Notes: generated by a model not told the origin, from the letters alone. A DNA stretch of 64,000 nucleotides from Acidimicrobiaceae bacterium (GCA_003162475.1 PMOI01000015.1:112596-176595), one strand, 5' to 3'; shown: positions 51,452-61,267, numbered from the stretch's first letter. Translations and numbers: made by a program.

Positions 51452-53292
51452 TAGGACCGCTCTCCGCCGGTGGCTTGGGCGAGGATCTCGGAGTAGAGCG
51501 GTACCCGCGCGATGAGATCATCGTGGGTGCCACTGGCGATGACTCGACCCTCGTCGAGCAAGAGCACACGGCTCGCGAGGGCAATGGTGGAGATGCGGTG
51601 CGCGATGACGATAGTGGTGCGCTGGGTGAGCAGACCCCTCAGGGCTTCGTAGATCCCCGACTCCACGTGGACGTCAATGGCACTCGTCGCGTCGTCGAGA
51701 ATCAGAATGGGGGGATTGAGCAGCAACGTCCGAGCGATGGCGATGCGTTGACGCTGGCCCCCCGACAGGGTGTAGCCCCGTTCGCCGACCACCGTGTCGT
51801 AGCCCTCGGGTAGGCGAATAATGAACTCGTCCGCGTTCGCCGCGAGGGCCGCGGCCTCGACCTCTTCGAGGGTGGCGTCGGGTCGGCCGTAGGCGATGTT
51901 CTCACGGATCGACACCGAAAAGAGGAAGGGTTCATCGAGGACGACGCCCACGTTCTCACGAAGTGAGTGCAACGTGAGATCTCGAAGATCGTGGCCGTCG
52001 ATGGAGATGGCGCCCTCCGTGACGTCGTAGAAGCGCGTCATGAGTCGAGCGACGGTGGACTTTCCCGAACCCGTACGTCCGACGATGGCGACGGTCTCGC
52101 CGGGCGCGACGTGGGCATCGAAGTCACTGAGAATCTCCACGCCGTTGCCGTAGGTGAATCTCACGTGATGAAAGTCGATGGCGCCTCTGACGTCGACGAG
52201 GTCGAACGCGCCGGGGCGATCGACGACGTCGGGGGTCTCATCCAAGATTTCGAAGATACGCTCGGCGCTGGCTTTGGCGCGCTGGCCCATCATCACCAGC
52301 TGACCGAGCATCATGAAGGGCGCCTGGAGCATCAAGAGATACGCGTTGAACGCGAGGATCTGACCGATCTTGAGGTCCCCTTGCAAGACCATCCATCCAC
52401 CGAAGAACAGGACGAGGGCGAGACCGAGCTGCGGCAGGTTCTGGACCCACGGCGACCAGACGGCCCGGATATTGGCGTCTTTGATGTAGGCCCACGCGAC
52501 GCGCTCGGCCGCGTCGGCGAGGCGATTGATCTCCGCTTCTTCCTGGGCGAATGACTTCACGACGCGAACACCGTTCACGTTCTCGTCCACGACCGTCGCG
52601 ACTTCGGCCAAGCGTGCTTGGGTTATCCACGAGATCGGGAACATGACCTTTCGCATCTTGATCCCGACGACGTACAAGATCGGCATGACGATCATCGCGA
52701 GCAGCGCCAGCTTCCAGTTGATGAAGAGCATGAAGCCAAAAGCGATGATGCCAATGAAGCACTGCACGACGATCAGAGGCGCGAAAGTGGAGTACATCTG
52801 GACGCTGCGGATGTCGCTGTTGGCTCGGCTGATGAGTTGACCGGACTGGACGCGGTCGTAGAAGCTGAACGAGAGCCACGTGAGGTGTTCGTAGATCAGC
52901 GAGCGCAGGTCGGCTTCGACGTTGTAGGCCGTCGCGTAGACGTACTGGCGCGAGATGATGCCGGTCACGCCCGCGAGGAGCCCGACGATCACGATGGCGA
53001 TGACGTCACCGTGCAGTGAATGAAGGTGTTTCTCCAACGTGTTGTCGATGTCGCCACTGAGCATGTTGGGGACGAGGACCTGAAAGATCAAACTCACGAA
53101 CGAGAGACCGATCGCGAAGATAAAGGTTGCGCGATGCGACGCGATGACGGGAAGGACGCGTCGCCACCACGGCAGTTTTTGATCCCGCGAAATCTGTGCG
53201 CGCGGACCCGGGTACTTCGAGGTCACGCCGCCTAGGGGATTCGAATCACTCTCTCGAACGCGCGTGGAGCGGTCCGAAAGGGAAGAAGACAT
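51451..53292 (-). CDS. ABC exporter half-transporter, partner A
   Basis: This 613-residue protein has a six-helix exporter domain (about 45-340) and a nucleotide-binding domain. Walker A is GRTGSGKST, the signature is a normal LSGGQRQR, but the catalytic Glu after Walker B is replaced by Asp (LILDDATSA). In the sandwich dimer this Asp site pairs with the altered LSAGE signature of the partner, so both changes fall in the same site, as in known heterodimeric exporters. It is the first gene of the pair. The usp gene ends 72 bases upstream. Confidence 0.9.
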   Translation of the reverse strand: MSSSLSDRSTRVRESDSNPLGGVTSKYPGPRAQISRDQKLPWWRRVLPVIASHRATFIFAIGLSFVSLIFQVLVPNMLSGDIDNTLEKHLHSLHGDVIAIVIVGLLAGVTGIISRQYVYATAYNVEADLRSLIYEHLTWLSFSFYDRVQSGQLISRANSDIRSVQMYSTFAPLIVVQCFIGIIAFGFMLFINWKLALLAMIVMPILYVVGIKMRKVMFPISWITQARLAEVATVVDENVNGVRVVKSFAQEEAEINRLADAAERVAWAYIKDANIRAVWSPWVQNLPQLGLALVLFFGGWMVLQGDLKIGQILAFNAYLLMLQAPFMMLGQLVMMGQRAKASAERIFEILDETPDVVDRPGAFDLVDVRGAIDFHHVRFTYGNGVEILSDFDAHVAPGETVAIVGRTGSGKSTVARLMTRFYDVTEGAISIDGHDLRDLTLHSLRENVGVVLDEPFLFSVSIRENIAYGRPDATLEEVEAAALAANADEFIIRLPEGYDTVVGERGYTLSGGQRQRIAIARTLLLNPPILILDDATSAIDVHVESGIYEALRGLLTQRTTIVIAHRISTIALASRVLLLDEGRVIASGTHDDLIARVPLYSEILAQATGGERS

Positions 53293-53364
53293 TAAGCAAT
53301 TCTACCGACTCGTGTGTCACGTGCGGCCGGTACGCGGAGCGGGCCGCTTGGGGACGGCGGCGAT

Positions 53365-53793
53365 TTACTCCGTAGTGTCGACGATGAGAACCGAACAGTT
53401 AGCGCCGTGGACCACGGTGTTGGGCACGCTGCCGAGCACTCGACGCACGCCCTTCATGCCACGATTGCCCACGACCACGAGGTCAGCCTCGATCTCGTCG
53501 GCCGTTTTGATCAAGGCGTCGGCCGCGTCACCCTTGACGGCGTGCAGTACTGGCTCGAGGCCCTGTTTTGTCGCGATGAACGAAAGCACCTGGAGAAGAT
53601 CCTCGATGTCGCCTTCAACGGCAACGCTCTTGAACGACGTCTCCGGCGAGGCGGTGCCGTACGACTTGGCTCCGAACGCGGACACTATGTGGAGTTGGCC
53701 CGACGACATCTGAGCGATCTCCACCGCAGTTTCGACCGCGCGACGGGCGGTCGGTGAATCGTCGGCTCCCACGAGAACAGTGTGGAACATCAT
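53365..53793 (-). CDS. Universal stress protein
   Basis: This 142-residue UspA-fold protein shows VLVGADDSPTARRAVETA at the start and the ATP-binding G-x2-G-x9-G-S motif (GNRGMKGVRRVLGSVPN) near the end. I place the start at ATG 53793, six bases after a strong GGAGGAGGAGG. The codon before, GTG 53799, would overlap that site. It probably binds ATP; the stress it answers is unknown. It lies between the ABC exporter and the large cyclase regulator, all on the minus strand. Confidence 0.9.
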   Translation of the reverse strand: MMFHTVLVGADDSPTARRAVETAVEIAQMSSGQLHIVSAFGAKSYGTASPETSFKSVAVEGDIEDLLQVLSFIATKQGLEPVLHAVKGDAADALIKTADEIEADLVVVGNRGMKGVRRVLGSVPNTVVHGANCSVLIVDTTE

Positions 53794-53895
53794 TGACACC
53801 CTCCTCCTCCTCCTTGCACCCAGATCGCCAGCGTGGCTGACGCACCTGCGAGCACAGTTGCTAAAGACTAATGGCGACGCGTGTCTCTGTTTTTC

Positions 53896-56800
53896 TCACT
53901 CGGCGGTGGCGTCAGTCACCTGGTTGAGGCGGTCGAGCATCGTGGCGGCCCCGATCTGGACGAAGATGTCGCGCGCTTCCTTGGCGACCGTCGCGCTGGG
54001 ATGATCGGCGCCCAACACGAGTACGAGGTCCAGTTCGCTCAAGGCGAGGTCGAGAACGCTGTCGACATTGCGCCACTGTTCGATTGCGTCGACGTAGATG
54101 TCCGCCGCCTCATCGACGTGACCTTCCAGGGCCGCAAGGCCCGCTTCGGTGGTGCGACGCTGCGCCGCCGAAGCGCGCCCGCGAAGTCGTTGCATGGCCG
54201 CGAGCAACTCGCGTAGGTCATCAGTTTGACCGAGCCAGAGCGCGGCACGCGCGGCGATGCCTAAGGCGGCGGTGCTGTTAATACCCATGGGATCAAGTTC
54301 GACCGCACGCTTCGCGTCACGATACGCACTGGGTAGGTCGTTCGTGGCGAGCGACGTGAATGCCATTGAAGTGAGGCGCGTGGTCTCCGAAGCCAGCTGG
54401 GTGTCGCCGTCTCCGCCCGACACCTCGATCTCTCGAAGGCCGAGCGCGAGTAGCTCGTGGGCGTGCTCGGAGTCGCCGCTCATGGCCACGAGCACGGCTT
54501 CGAGGCCAAACATCCACTCTCTGTGCCACGCTACGAGTTCACGCTGCTTGAGTTCCTCGAAAGCGGTGCGTGTCTCGTGCCAAAGGCCGAGGTAGAGCGA
54601 CGTCTCGGCGATGTTCAATAGGTTCGTGATCTCAATTCCGCGTCGGCCCCCTCGTCGCGCGAACTCCACTGCTTCGGCTGCCGTGACGAGCATCGAGCGA
54701 GGATCGTCCGGCAACATATAAAGACTGAGTCCCGTTCGGGCTCGCGCCTGTTCAAACAAGGCACCGGCTTCATCGGCAATGGCCGCCATCCCGCGGCCCA
54801 ACATGACTGCTTCTCGGTGTCGCCCGAGGGTGAAGAGTGCTAGCGATCGCGCGCCGATGGCACTCGCCAGAAGGACACTGTCGTCCAGCTCCTCGGCGAG
54901 GCTGAGAGCTATCTCGCACCACTCGAGCGCTCGCTTCACTTCTGAGCCGTGACACAGCACGCCCGCGATGGTGTCGGCGAGACGGGCCCGCACGAGGGTG
55001 TCCCCGTTGCCGATGAGTTCGAAAGCTCGCTCACAACGCTCGACGGCTTCGCTCGCGCGACCGAGGAAGGAGAGTTGGTACCCGATCAGCGCGATGGCGC
55101 CGCTCGCGGCGTTCACGTCACCGAGTGATTCGTAGATCGCGATCGCTTGCTCAAGGTAGTCAACGCACTGCTCAGTCTGCTGGAGACGGCTGGCGGCTTC
55201 GCTCGCGCGTTGCAGGAGCGTCGCTCTCACGCGATCGTCGACCGTGAGTTCCAGGGCTTGAGTGAAAAAGACGGCGGCTTGCTCGGGCGAACCAAGCGAA
55301 AGGGCACGTTGACCGGCTCGTTCCAGCCATTCGAGCACCAGTGGAACGAGCTGGTCGTTATCAGGTTCTTCCGGTGTTGCTCGGTAGGCCTCAAGGTAGT
55401 GGGCGGCGACGATGCCCACCAACTCTTCGTCGTGCAGGGACTCCGCGTAGCGCGCGATGGCGAGGTGCTTCGCTCGACGGTCTCGACGCGCCAGCGTTCC
55501 CACGGCAACCTCTCGGATCACGCCTTGGACGAAGCCGTACTGCCCGCGTTCGGGCGAGCGCGGATCGTTGTCGGCGAAGACGTACTCTTTTCTAACAAGG
55601 TCGCGAAGTTCCGTCTCGAGCTCTTCGGCGCTGGCGCCGTTGACGACTCGCAGGCTCTCGATCGAGAACGTCGATCCAACCACGCCGGCGTCTTGGAGGA
55701 GCACCCGTTGACGCGGTGGAAGCGAATCCAGTCGCGACGCAATAAGCGCGTGGAGCGTTTCGGGTATCTCGAGTGTGCTGAAGTCGCCTTCGACGCGGTA
55801 ACCGTCATCGGACTGGATCAGGACACCCCGGTCCACCAACATGCGAATGGATTCCACCGCGTAGAGCGGCACGCCCTCGGCGCGCGCGAGAACTTGGTCG
55901 GACACGGCACGCGGGAGTCCGTGAACGAACCCGTCGAGTAGTTCACGCATCGCGAGCTCAGAGAGAGGTTCAAGATGCAACGACGTGAAGTTACGGAGAC
56001 CCGCGCCCCACGAGGGGCGCCGTTCCATTAACTCTGGTCGTGAGAGCGTGACGATGAGAAGTGGAAAGTTCTTCGACCATTCGAGAATCGACTCGACGAA
56101 GTCGATGAGCCCGGCGTCGGCCCATTGAAGGTCTTCGAAGACGAGCACCGTCAGTCCCACGGCGGCAATGCGTTCAAAGAACCTTCGCCACGCCGAGAAG
56201 AGTTCTTCGCGGTCGCTCGTCGACGTGTCACCGAGACCGAGGAGGTGGGCGAGACGTGGCTCGAGCCACTGGCGTTCTTCAGGGTCCGGGACGAACTGGT
56301 CGAGTGAAGCGCGCAACTTCTCGAGTGCAGAGGCGGCGTCTTCGACGTCGAGTATTCCCGCGCGCATTCGAACCATCTCGCCGAGGGCGCCAAACGTCCT
56401 GCCCTCGCCGTACGCGCGCGAGCGGCCCTGATGCCAATAGACGTCGTCGGCTAATCCGTCGACGTACTTGAGGAACTCCCAGGAGAGCCGACTCTTGCCG
56501 ATACCGGGGATGCCCGTGACGGACACCAATCGAGCTCGCTGTTCACGAGCGGTGGCGTGTAAGAGGTCTTTGATGAGCCGAATCTCTTCTTCACGTCCCA
56601 CGAAGGGAGGCTCGAGTCGCTCCGCCCGGCCTAACCCCTTTCGCTGAGCGACGACTCGAAGAGCCCTCCACGCTTTTATGGTGACGGACTTGCCCTTGAG
56701 GTCGAGCGCACCAACTTCGTCAAAGGCGATCGCGCCCGACGCGGCGCGCCACGTGGATTCGTCCACGAGCACCGTTCCGGGTTCGGCCACGCTCTGCACT

Positions 56801-57423
56801 CGAGACGCCGAATTAACGGTATCGCCGAGCACCATGCCTTCGCTCACTTTGCCGATCGTGATGGCCACTTCACCAGTGACGACGCCGCCACGGGCTCGAA
56901 GTCCGTCGAGGCCAGTATCGTTGCCGAGTTCAGTGACCGACGCGACGAGGTCGAGCGCGGCACGAACCGCACGCTCCGCGTCGTCTTCGTTGGCGACGGG
57001 TGCGCCCCATACCGCCATGACGGCGTCACCGATGAACTTCTCGACGGTGCCCCCGTAGCGATCAATGATTCGCTGTGCTCGATCGAAGTACTGCGTGAGC
57101 AACTCTCGAACGTGTTCAGGATCGCGTGACTCGGCCATCGGCGTGAAACCAACGAGGTCGACGAACAATACCGAGCACAGCCGACGCTCGGCTACCGATT
57201 CCACGGAGGCGTCAACCCTCGACGATTCGGACCCACGTGTCGCGTCGGTGTTGATGACAGAAGATGGCGAGAGAGAAACAGCTGATCCGCAACTAGCGCA
57301 AAAGGGCTTACCCTCAAGGATCTGGGCGCCACAGGACGCGCACAGTGGCGCCACGCGCGCTCCGCAGTTTGCGCAGAACGGCTTATCGCTTGGAGTCTCT
57401 CCCCGGCACGCCCCACATTGCAT
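53896..57423 (-). CDS. Zinc-ribbon / class III cyclase / AAA ATPase / TPR regulator
   Basis: This is a 1175-residue multidomain protein. Residues 1-50 hold two zinc ribbons, with CxxC pairs in CGAC, CANC, CASC and CASC. A class III nucleotide cyclase follows (about 75-265), with VDLVGFT (first metal Asp), EKFIGDAVMAVWG (Lys and second Asp) and LGDTVNSASRVQ (Asn/Arg), so it should be active. Then come an AAA/STAND ATPase with GIPGIGKS near 310 and VLVFEDLQWAD, and long helical TPR-like repeats to the end. A strong AAGGAGG sits five bases before ATG 57423. Compare 15424-18117, a related layout without zinc ribbons. The signal it senses is unknown. Confidence 0.9.
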   Translation of the reverse strand: MQCGACRGETPSDKPFCANCGARVAPLCASCGAQILEGKPFCASCGSAVSLSPSSVINTDATRGSESSRVDASVESVAERRLCSVLFVDLVGFTPMAESRDPEHVRELLTQYFDRAQRIIDRYGGTVEKFIGDAVMAVWGAPVANEDDAERAVRAALDLVASVTELGNDTGLDGLRARGGVVTGEVAITIGKVSEGMVLGDTVNSASRVQSVAEPGTVLVDESTWRAASGAIAFDEVGALDLKGKSVTIKAWRALRVVAQRKGLGRAERLEPPFVGREEEIRLIKDLLHATAREQRARLVSVTGIPGIGKSRLSWEFLKYVDGLADDVYWHQGRSRAYGEGRTFGALGEMVRMRAGILDVEDAASALEKLRASLDQFVPDPEERQWLEPRLAHLLGLGDTSTSDREELFSAWRRFFERIAAVGLTVLVFEDLQWADAGLIDFVESILEWSKNFPLLIVTLSRPELMERRPSWGAGLRNFTSLHLEPLSELAMRELLDGFVHGLPRAVSDQVLARAEGVPLYAVESIRMLVDRGVLIQSDDGYRVEGDFSTLEIPETLHALIASRLDSLPPRQRVLLQDAGVVGSTFSIESLRVVNGASAEELETELRDLVRKEYVFADNDPRSPERGQYGFVQGVIREVAVGTLARRDRRAKHLAIARYAESLHDEELVGIVAAHYLEAYRATPEEPDNDQLVPLVLEWLERAGQRALSLGSPEQAAVFFTQALELTVDDRVRATLLQRASEAASRLQQTEQCVDYLEQAIAIYESLGDVNAASGAIALIGYQLSFLGRASEAVERCERAFELIGNGDTLVRARLADTIAGVLCHGSEVKRALEWCEIALSLAEELDDSVLLASAIGARSLALFTLGRHREAVMLGRGMAAIADEAGALFEQARARTGLSLYMLPDDPRSMLVTAAEAVEFARRGGRRGIEITNLLNIAETSLYLGLWHETRTAFEELKQRELVAWHREWMFGLEAVLVAMSGDSEHAHELLALGLREIEVSGGDGDTQLASETTRLTSMAFTSLATNDLPSAYRDAKRAVELDPMGINSTAALGIAARAALWLGQTDDLRELLAAMQRLRGRASAAQRRTTEAGLAALEGHVDEAADIYVDAIEQWRNVDSVLDLALSELDLVLVLGADHPSATVAKEARDIFVQIGAATMLDRLNQVTDATAE

Positions 57424-57560
57424 CGTCGCCTCCTTGGGTCGGGAGTCTAGGACGAAGAGTCGCTCAAGTGTCTAATTTCGCCCGTGCCACCCCTTTCGTT
57501 AATGCCGTCCGCCCCTCGTCACGTCGGCGAGGGAAATTCAATCCGGCGTAGTGTGACCTC

Positions 57561-58196
57561 GTGGATTCACTACTCGTCCTTGAACATCCCGTGGTTGCCG
57601 ACAAAGTCCGTCAACTTCGAGACGTCAGGACGACGAACGCCGACTTCTTGCGCCTGGCGGGAGAGATCTCTCGTTTCGTGGCCTACGAGGCTTTTCGTGA
57701 AACGCCCGTTGCCAAGACGACGGTCGACACGCCGGTCACGAAGGGGGCGCCCGCGCTGCGCATCGACTCGGAGTACCTGATCGTGCCAATCCTGCGTGCA
57801 GGACTCGGCATGAGTCCTGCGGTGCAAGAGGTGCTGCCACTGCACCGCGTGTGTCTCGTGGGACTGCGCCGAAACGAAGTCACGCTGATGCCCGACGTCT
57901 ACCTCGATGGTCTCCCCGAGTCGCTCGAGGGCGTGCACGTCGTGATCTGTGACCCCATGCTCGCTACTGGTGGCTCACTCGACTGCGTCCTCGAGATGCT
58001 TCGCGAACGCGGAGCCGGCGAGATCACGGTGCTCTGTCTCATCGCTTCGCAGCCCGGTGTCGACTTCGTGTTGTCTCGCCACCCCGAGATCAAGATCGTC
58101 GCGGCCGCGCTCGACGCCGAGTTGAACGACGTGGGTTACATCACACCCGGCCTCGGCGACGCGGGGGACCGACTCTTCGGACCGCCGGCGCGTTAG
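57561..58196 (+). CDS. upp: Uracil phosphoribosyltransferase
   Basis: This 211-residue enzyme turns uracil and PRPP into UMP. It shows the family features: LLVLEHPVVADKVRQLRD, PILRAGLGM, the PRPP loop VVICDPMLATGGS and the uracil-binding LDAELNDVGYITPGLGDAGDR near the end. The start is GTG 57561. Its stop is 4 bases from the end of the convergent deaminase gene. Together with the permease, the deaminase and a second phosphoribosyltransferase it forms a nucleobase salvage cluster. Confidence 0.94.
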   Translation: MDSLLVLEHPVVADKVRQLRDVRTTNADFLRLAGEISRFVAYEAFRETPVAKTTVDTPVTKGAPALRIDSEYLIVPILRAGLGMSPAVQEVLPLHRVCLVGLRRNEVTLMPDVYLDGLPESLEGVHVVICDPMLATGGSLDCVLEMLRERGAGEITVLCLIASQPGVDFVLSRHPEIKIVAAALDAELNDVGYITPGLGDAGDRLFGPPAR

Positions 58197-58199
58197 CGC

Positions 58200-58670
58200 C
58201 TAGAGCCCGATGTCCTCGTGCCAGAGCTCGGGGTGAGCATCGATGAACGTCGACAGCAGTTGCGTGCACTCGGGGTCGTCGAGAAGGACGATCTCGACGC
58301 CGAGTTCCTTGAGCCACTCGTGGCCCCCGTGGAAGTTCTCGGCCTCGCCAATGACGACCGCACCGATGTTGAACTAGCGCACGAGTCCTGAGCAGTACCA
58401 ACACGGTGACAACGTCGTGACCATGACGCACTCGGGGTAGTCGCGACGACGACCAGCTTTTCGAAACGCGTCCGTCTCGGCGTGCACCGAGGCGTCGTCT
58501 TCTTGCACGCGACGGTTGTGGCCCGCACCGAGCAGTGTGCCGTCACGCGTAAAGAGTGCCGCGCCGACGGGGATGCCGCCCTCGCTCAGGCCAAGGAGCG
58601 CCTCGTCGTAGGCCACCTCGAGCATCGTCGTCGCCACTGCGACGTCCAACGGTGCTCTGGGGTTCGCCAC
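58200..58670 (-). pseudogene. Cytosine-deaminase-like gene with in-frame amber codon
   Basis: This gene belongs to the zinc-dependent cytidine/cytosine deaminase superfamily, with the HAET motif in VHAETDAFRKAG and the zinc Cys pair in SPCWYCSG. The frame runs from a GTG near 58670 to a TAG at 58374-58376. It then continues without a shift as FNIGAVVIGEAENFHGG and LGVEIVLLDDPECTQLL to a final TAG at 58200. In relatives the stop position is a Gln in LVRQF, so a single C-to-T change (CAG to TAG) explains the break. The truncated chain keeps the zinc site but loses about 58 residues. Readthrough or a suppressor tRNA is possible. Confidence 0.8.
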
Positions 58671-58692
58671 AGACTCAGTATGCTCCAGCACC

Positions 58693-59301
58693 GTGACCAG
58701 GGGAACGTATTCCGTCGACATTGGAACGCAGCGAGTCGACCTACCCGTCGTCTCGTTGAATGAGAACCTGGCCCTCGCGCTACTCATCACCGTCGACATG
58801 GGCGTTTCGTTCATGGCCAAGGCGGGCGAAGAGTTAGCCGAAGTACTCGCGCCCTACGACCTCGACGTCGTCGCCACGGTCGCCACCATGGGCATTCCCC
58901 TCGCCGTTGAAGTGACGCGCCACCTCGGACTCGACCAGTACGTGGTTTTGCACAAGACCCCGAAGATCCACCTCGCCGACGCCGTCACCGAACGGGTGAG
59001 GTCGATCACGACTGACGCCGAGCAGCGACTGCTCTTCGACCGAGCGCGCATCACCGACGTTGATGGAAAGCGCGTCGCGATCGTCGATGACGTCATCTCG
59101 ACCGGCGCGTCGACCGGCGCGTCGTTGCGCTTGTTACGAGGTGTCGGGGCCAATATTGTCACGATCGGCACGCTGGTGACCGAAGCGGGACTGTGGCGCA
59201 CGGCCCTCGGCGACGACGCCGCAATGGTGCGAGCATTGGGCTCGATTCCGGTGTTTCGTCCCGATGGGTCGGGTGGACTCATCGAAGATTGGAACGGCTG
59301 A
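58693..59301 (+). CDS. Phosphoribosyltransferase, adenine-type (Apt-like)
   Basis: This 202-residue type I phosphoribosyltransferase has the PRPP loop VAIVDDVISTGAS near 128-140 and the purine-PRT-like TVATMGIPLAVEVTRHLGLDQYVVLHKTPK. It probably converts a purine base, adenine or a relative, to its nucleotide. GTG 58693 is 22 bases from the divergent deaminase start. A very strong hairpin follows the stop. Confidence 0.82.
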   Translation: MTRGTYSVDIGTQRVDLPVVSLNENLALALLITVDMGVSFMAKAGEELAEVLAPYDLDVVATVATMGIPLAVEVTRHLGLDQYVVLHKTPKIHLADAVTERVRSITTDAEQRLLFDRARITDVDGKRVAIVDDVISTGASTGASLRLLRGVGANIVTIGTLVTEAGLWRTALGDDAAMVRALGSIPVFRPDGSGGLIEDWNG

Positions 59302-59305
59302 ACGC

Positions 59306-59353
59306 CACGGTGCACCCCGAGCCCGGCACGTGCCCGGCTCGGGGTGCACCGTG
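59306..59353. terminator. Bidirectional terminator between convergent genes
   Basis: An 18-bp perfect stem (CACGGTGCACCCCGAGCC with its complement) is followed by one C-C mismatch and the palindrome GGCACGTGCC. It starts 5 bases after the phosphoribosyltransferase stop and ends 10 bases before the permease stop. It can fold on both strands. Confidence 0.85.
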
Positions 59354-59362
59354 ATCGAATCG

Positions 59363-60919
59363 TTACCGCGTCGTCTCGAGCTCTTGTTGGCGCTCCACCT
59401 GTCGTTTGACGTTGCCCGTCAGTTTCTCTAGGACGAAGTACACGAGGCCGGCGATGATGATGCCCGTCGGCACCGAGAAGTCCGCGCCGCCGTACCAACC
59501 GTACGTGCAGAGGCCGTGCACCAACTTGGCCCCGCACGCGGCCCCGTAGTGATTCGACACCGGTGTCATCCAGTGAAACGGGAAGTTTACCGGCGGCGGC
59601 GCCTTGGAGAACGCGAGGGTCGCGCAGACGAGTCCCACGACGAAGGCGATGATGGCGTTCCAATTGACGCCACTCCTGCCGGAGTAGTAGAGGCTTCCGC
59701 TATCGCGTCGTTGGAGTTCGGCGGCGTTGTAGCGATACTTGCGCATCATCCAGTCAACGAGCATGATCGCGAACCACGGTGCGATCCAGACAATGATGAC
59801 CCCGACGAACTCCTTCATGTAGAGCGAGAAGGTCGACTGAAACTCGGCCCAAATGGTCAACGCGCAGGCGAGGATGGAATCCAACACCACCGCCTGGTAG
59901 CGCTTGAGCCGCAGTCCCATGGCCTGGAGCGATACGCCCGAGGAGTAGAGGTCGAGCGAGTTGATGCCAAAGAGTTGCACGATGGCGAACAACAAGAACA
60001 AGACGATCACCCAACTGGGTATGAAGTGCTGGCCGTGCAGGGCCTCGAAGGGGTTCGCGCCGTTCCACGCGGCGAACTGCGCGGGGGAGTTGAGGAACGT
60101 GAACGTCGCGGCGCCCAGGACCATCATGATGATCTCGGGAATCGCCGTACTGACGAAGATCCAGCCGACGATGGAGCTCTTCTTCGCGTCACGTGGCAAG
60201 TAGCGCGTGTAGTCGTTGCCGCACTCGGTCCAACCGAGGCCCGAGAGCGCGATCGTGAAGGCGATGCCCGCTGTGTAGAGTTCCCAGTTCGCGAAGGGGC
60301 TGCCCTTGAAGTTCGCCGAACCGTGCTTCAAGTCGTAGACGGCGAGTAGCACGAAGATGGCGCCGAAGGGAATGATCAACGCGCGAAGAACCTTGACCAT
60401 CGTGGCGTGACCGAAGTACGGCATCACCGCCTGTATCGCGGCCGCGAGCACGATAAAGACCACTTTCAGCGGGCTCGAGACGTGAAGACCCGCCATTTGA
60501 AAGAGGACGATCGTGGCCCCGACGATGAGGATCAATCCCTCGGTCTCGAATCCCAACTGGGTGATCCAGTTGAAGAAACTGACGACTCGCGACCCTTGCG
60601 TACCAAAGGCGGCTCGCGAGATCGTAAAGGCCGTCGTCCCTGTTTCGGGACCCTGCAACGACGCAAGTCCGAGGAGGAAGAAGGAGAGGTTGCCAATGAT
60701 GATGATGCTCAGGGCAGTGTAGAAACTGAAGCCAAAACCCATCAACAGTGCGCCGTAGATGAAGTATTCGACGTTTATAGCCGAGCCGGCCCATAAAGCC
60801 CCTATATTCCTCGGCGTTGCCCAGCGTTCCGTCTCTGGAACGAAGTCAATGCCACGTTGCTCGATGTGAAACGCCGGGTCGCCCGACGACCCATCGCGCG
60901 AATCGATAGTTGACGCCAC
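59363..60919 (-). CDS. NCS1-family nucleobase permease
   Basis: This membrane protein of about 518 residues and 12 helices belongs to the purine-cytosine permease (NCS1) family: RWATPRNIGALWAGSAINVEYFIYG, FTISRAAFGTQGSRVVSFFNWITQLGFETEG, WTECGNDYTRYLP and FGINSLDLYSSGVSLQAMGLRLKR. GTG 60919 has AAGGAGG nine bases upstream, so I prefer it to the longer frame starting at 61054. The substrate is probably cytosine, uracil or a purine, judging by the salvage enzymes next to it; allantoin-type cargo remains possible. Confidence 0.87.
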   Translation of the reverse strand: MASTIDSRDGSSGDPAFHIEQRGIDFVPETERWATPRNIGALWAGSAINVEYFIYGALLMGFGFSFYTALSIIIIGNLSFFLLGLASLQGPETGTTAFTISRAAFGTQGSRVVSFFNWITQLGFETEGLILIVGATIVLFQMAGLHVSSPLKVVFIVLAAAIQAVMPYFGHATMVKVLRALIIPFGAIFVLLAVYDLKHGSANFKGSPFANWELYTAGIAFTIALSGLGWTECGNDYTRYLPRDAKKSSIVGWIFVSTAIPEIIMMVLGAATFTFLNSPAQFAAWNGANPFEALHGQHFIPSWVIVLFLLFAIVQLFGINSLDLYSSGVSLQAMGLRLKRYQAVVLDSILACALTIWAEFQSTFSLYMKEFVGVIIVWIAPWFAIMLVDWMMRKYRYNAAELQRRDSGSLYYSGRSGVNWNAIIAFVVGLVCATLAFSKAPPPVNFPFHWMTPVSNHYGAACGAKLVHGLCTYGWYGGADFSVPTGIIIAGLVYFVLEKLTGNVKRQVERQQELETTR

Positions 60920-61165
60920 GTTTGTGGTCCTCCTTGATAGATACTGTCCCCTGCGCGACCCTGTGAAGCGCCAGTCGCACGCGCCCAGTATGCCCGAAAC
61001 GTCATGAGCCCGAAGGGGTCTTGAAAATGATTTCTTGTCAAGTAAACAAATCACGGTTTTAGGGGCTTCTTATCCTCATCCAATGGCCAGCACAAAGTGC
61101 TGCGTCAAACTGTTTGACATCAGGAAGCAGTACTCGTCAAAAGATGAGAGAAGGTCCCGTGATTC

Positions 61166-61207
61166 ACTCCACGGTGAAGAAAAAAGTGTTTTTCTTCTCG
61201 GTGGAGT
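61166..61207 (+). ncRNA. Structured leader element, first stem
   Basis: ACTCCAC pairs with GTGGAGT. After a symmetric three-base internal loop, GAAGAAAAA pairs with TTTTTCTTC around AAGTG. A 7+9-bp stem in a 5' leader suggests a regulatory RNA. I cannot match it to a known riboswitch class; an AGGGACC-GGGTGACGGCAAGCCC stretch follows it. Confidence 0.45.
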
Positions 61208-61267
61208 TCCTGTAGGGACCGATGGGTGACGGCAAGCCCACGAAGTGAACGTTGTTTTGCCCCGTTT

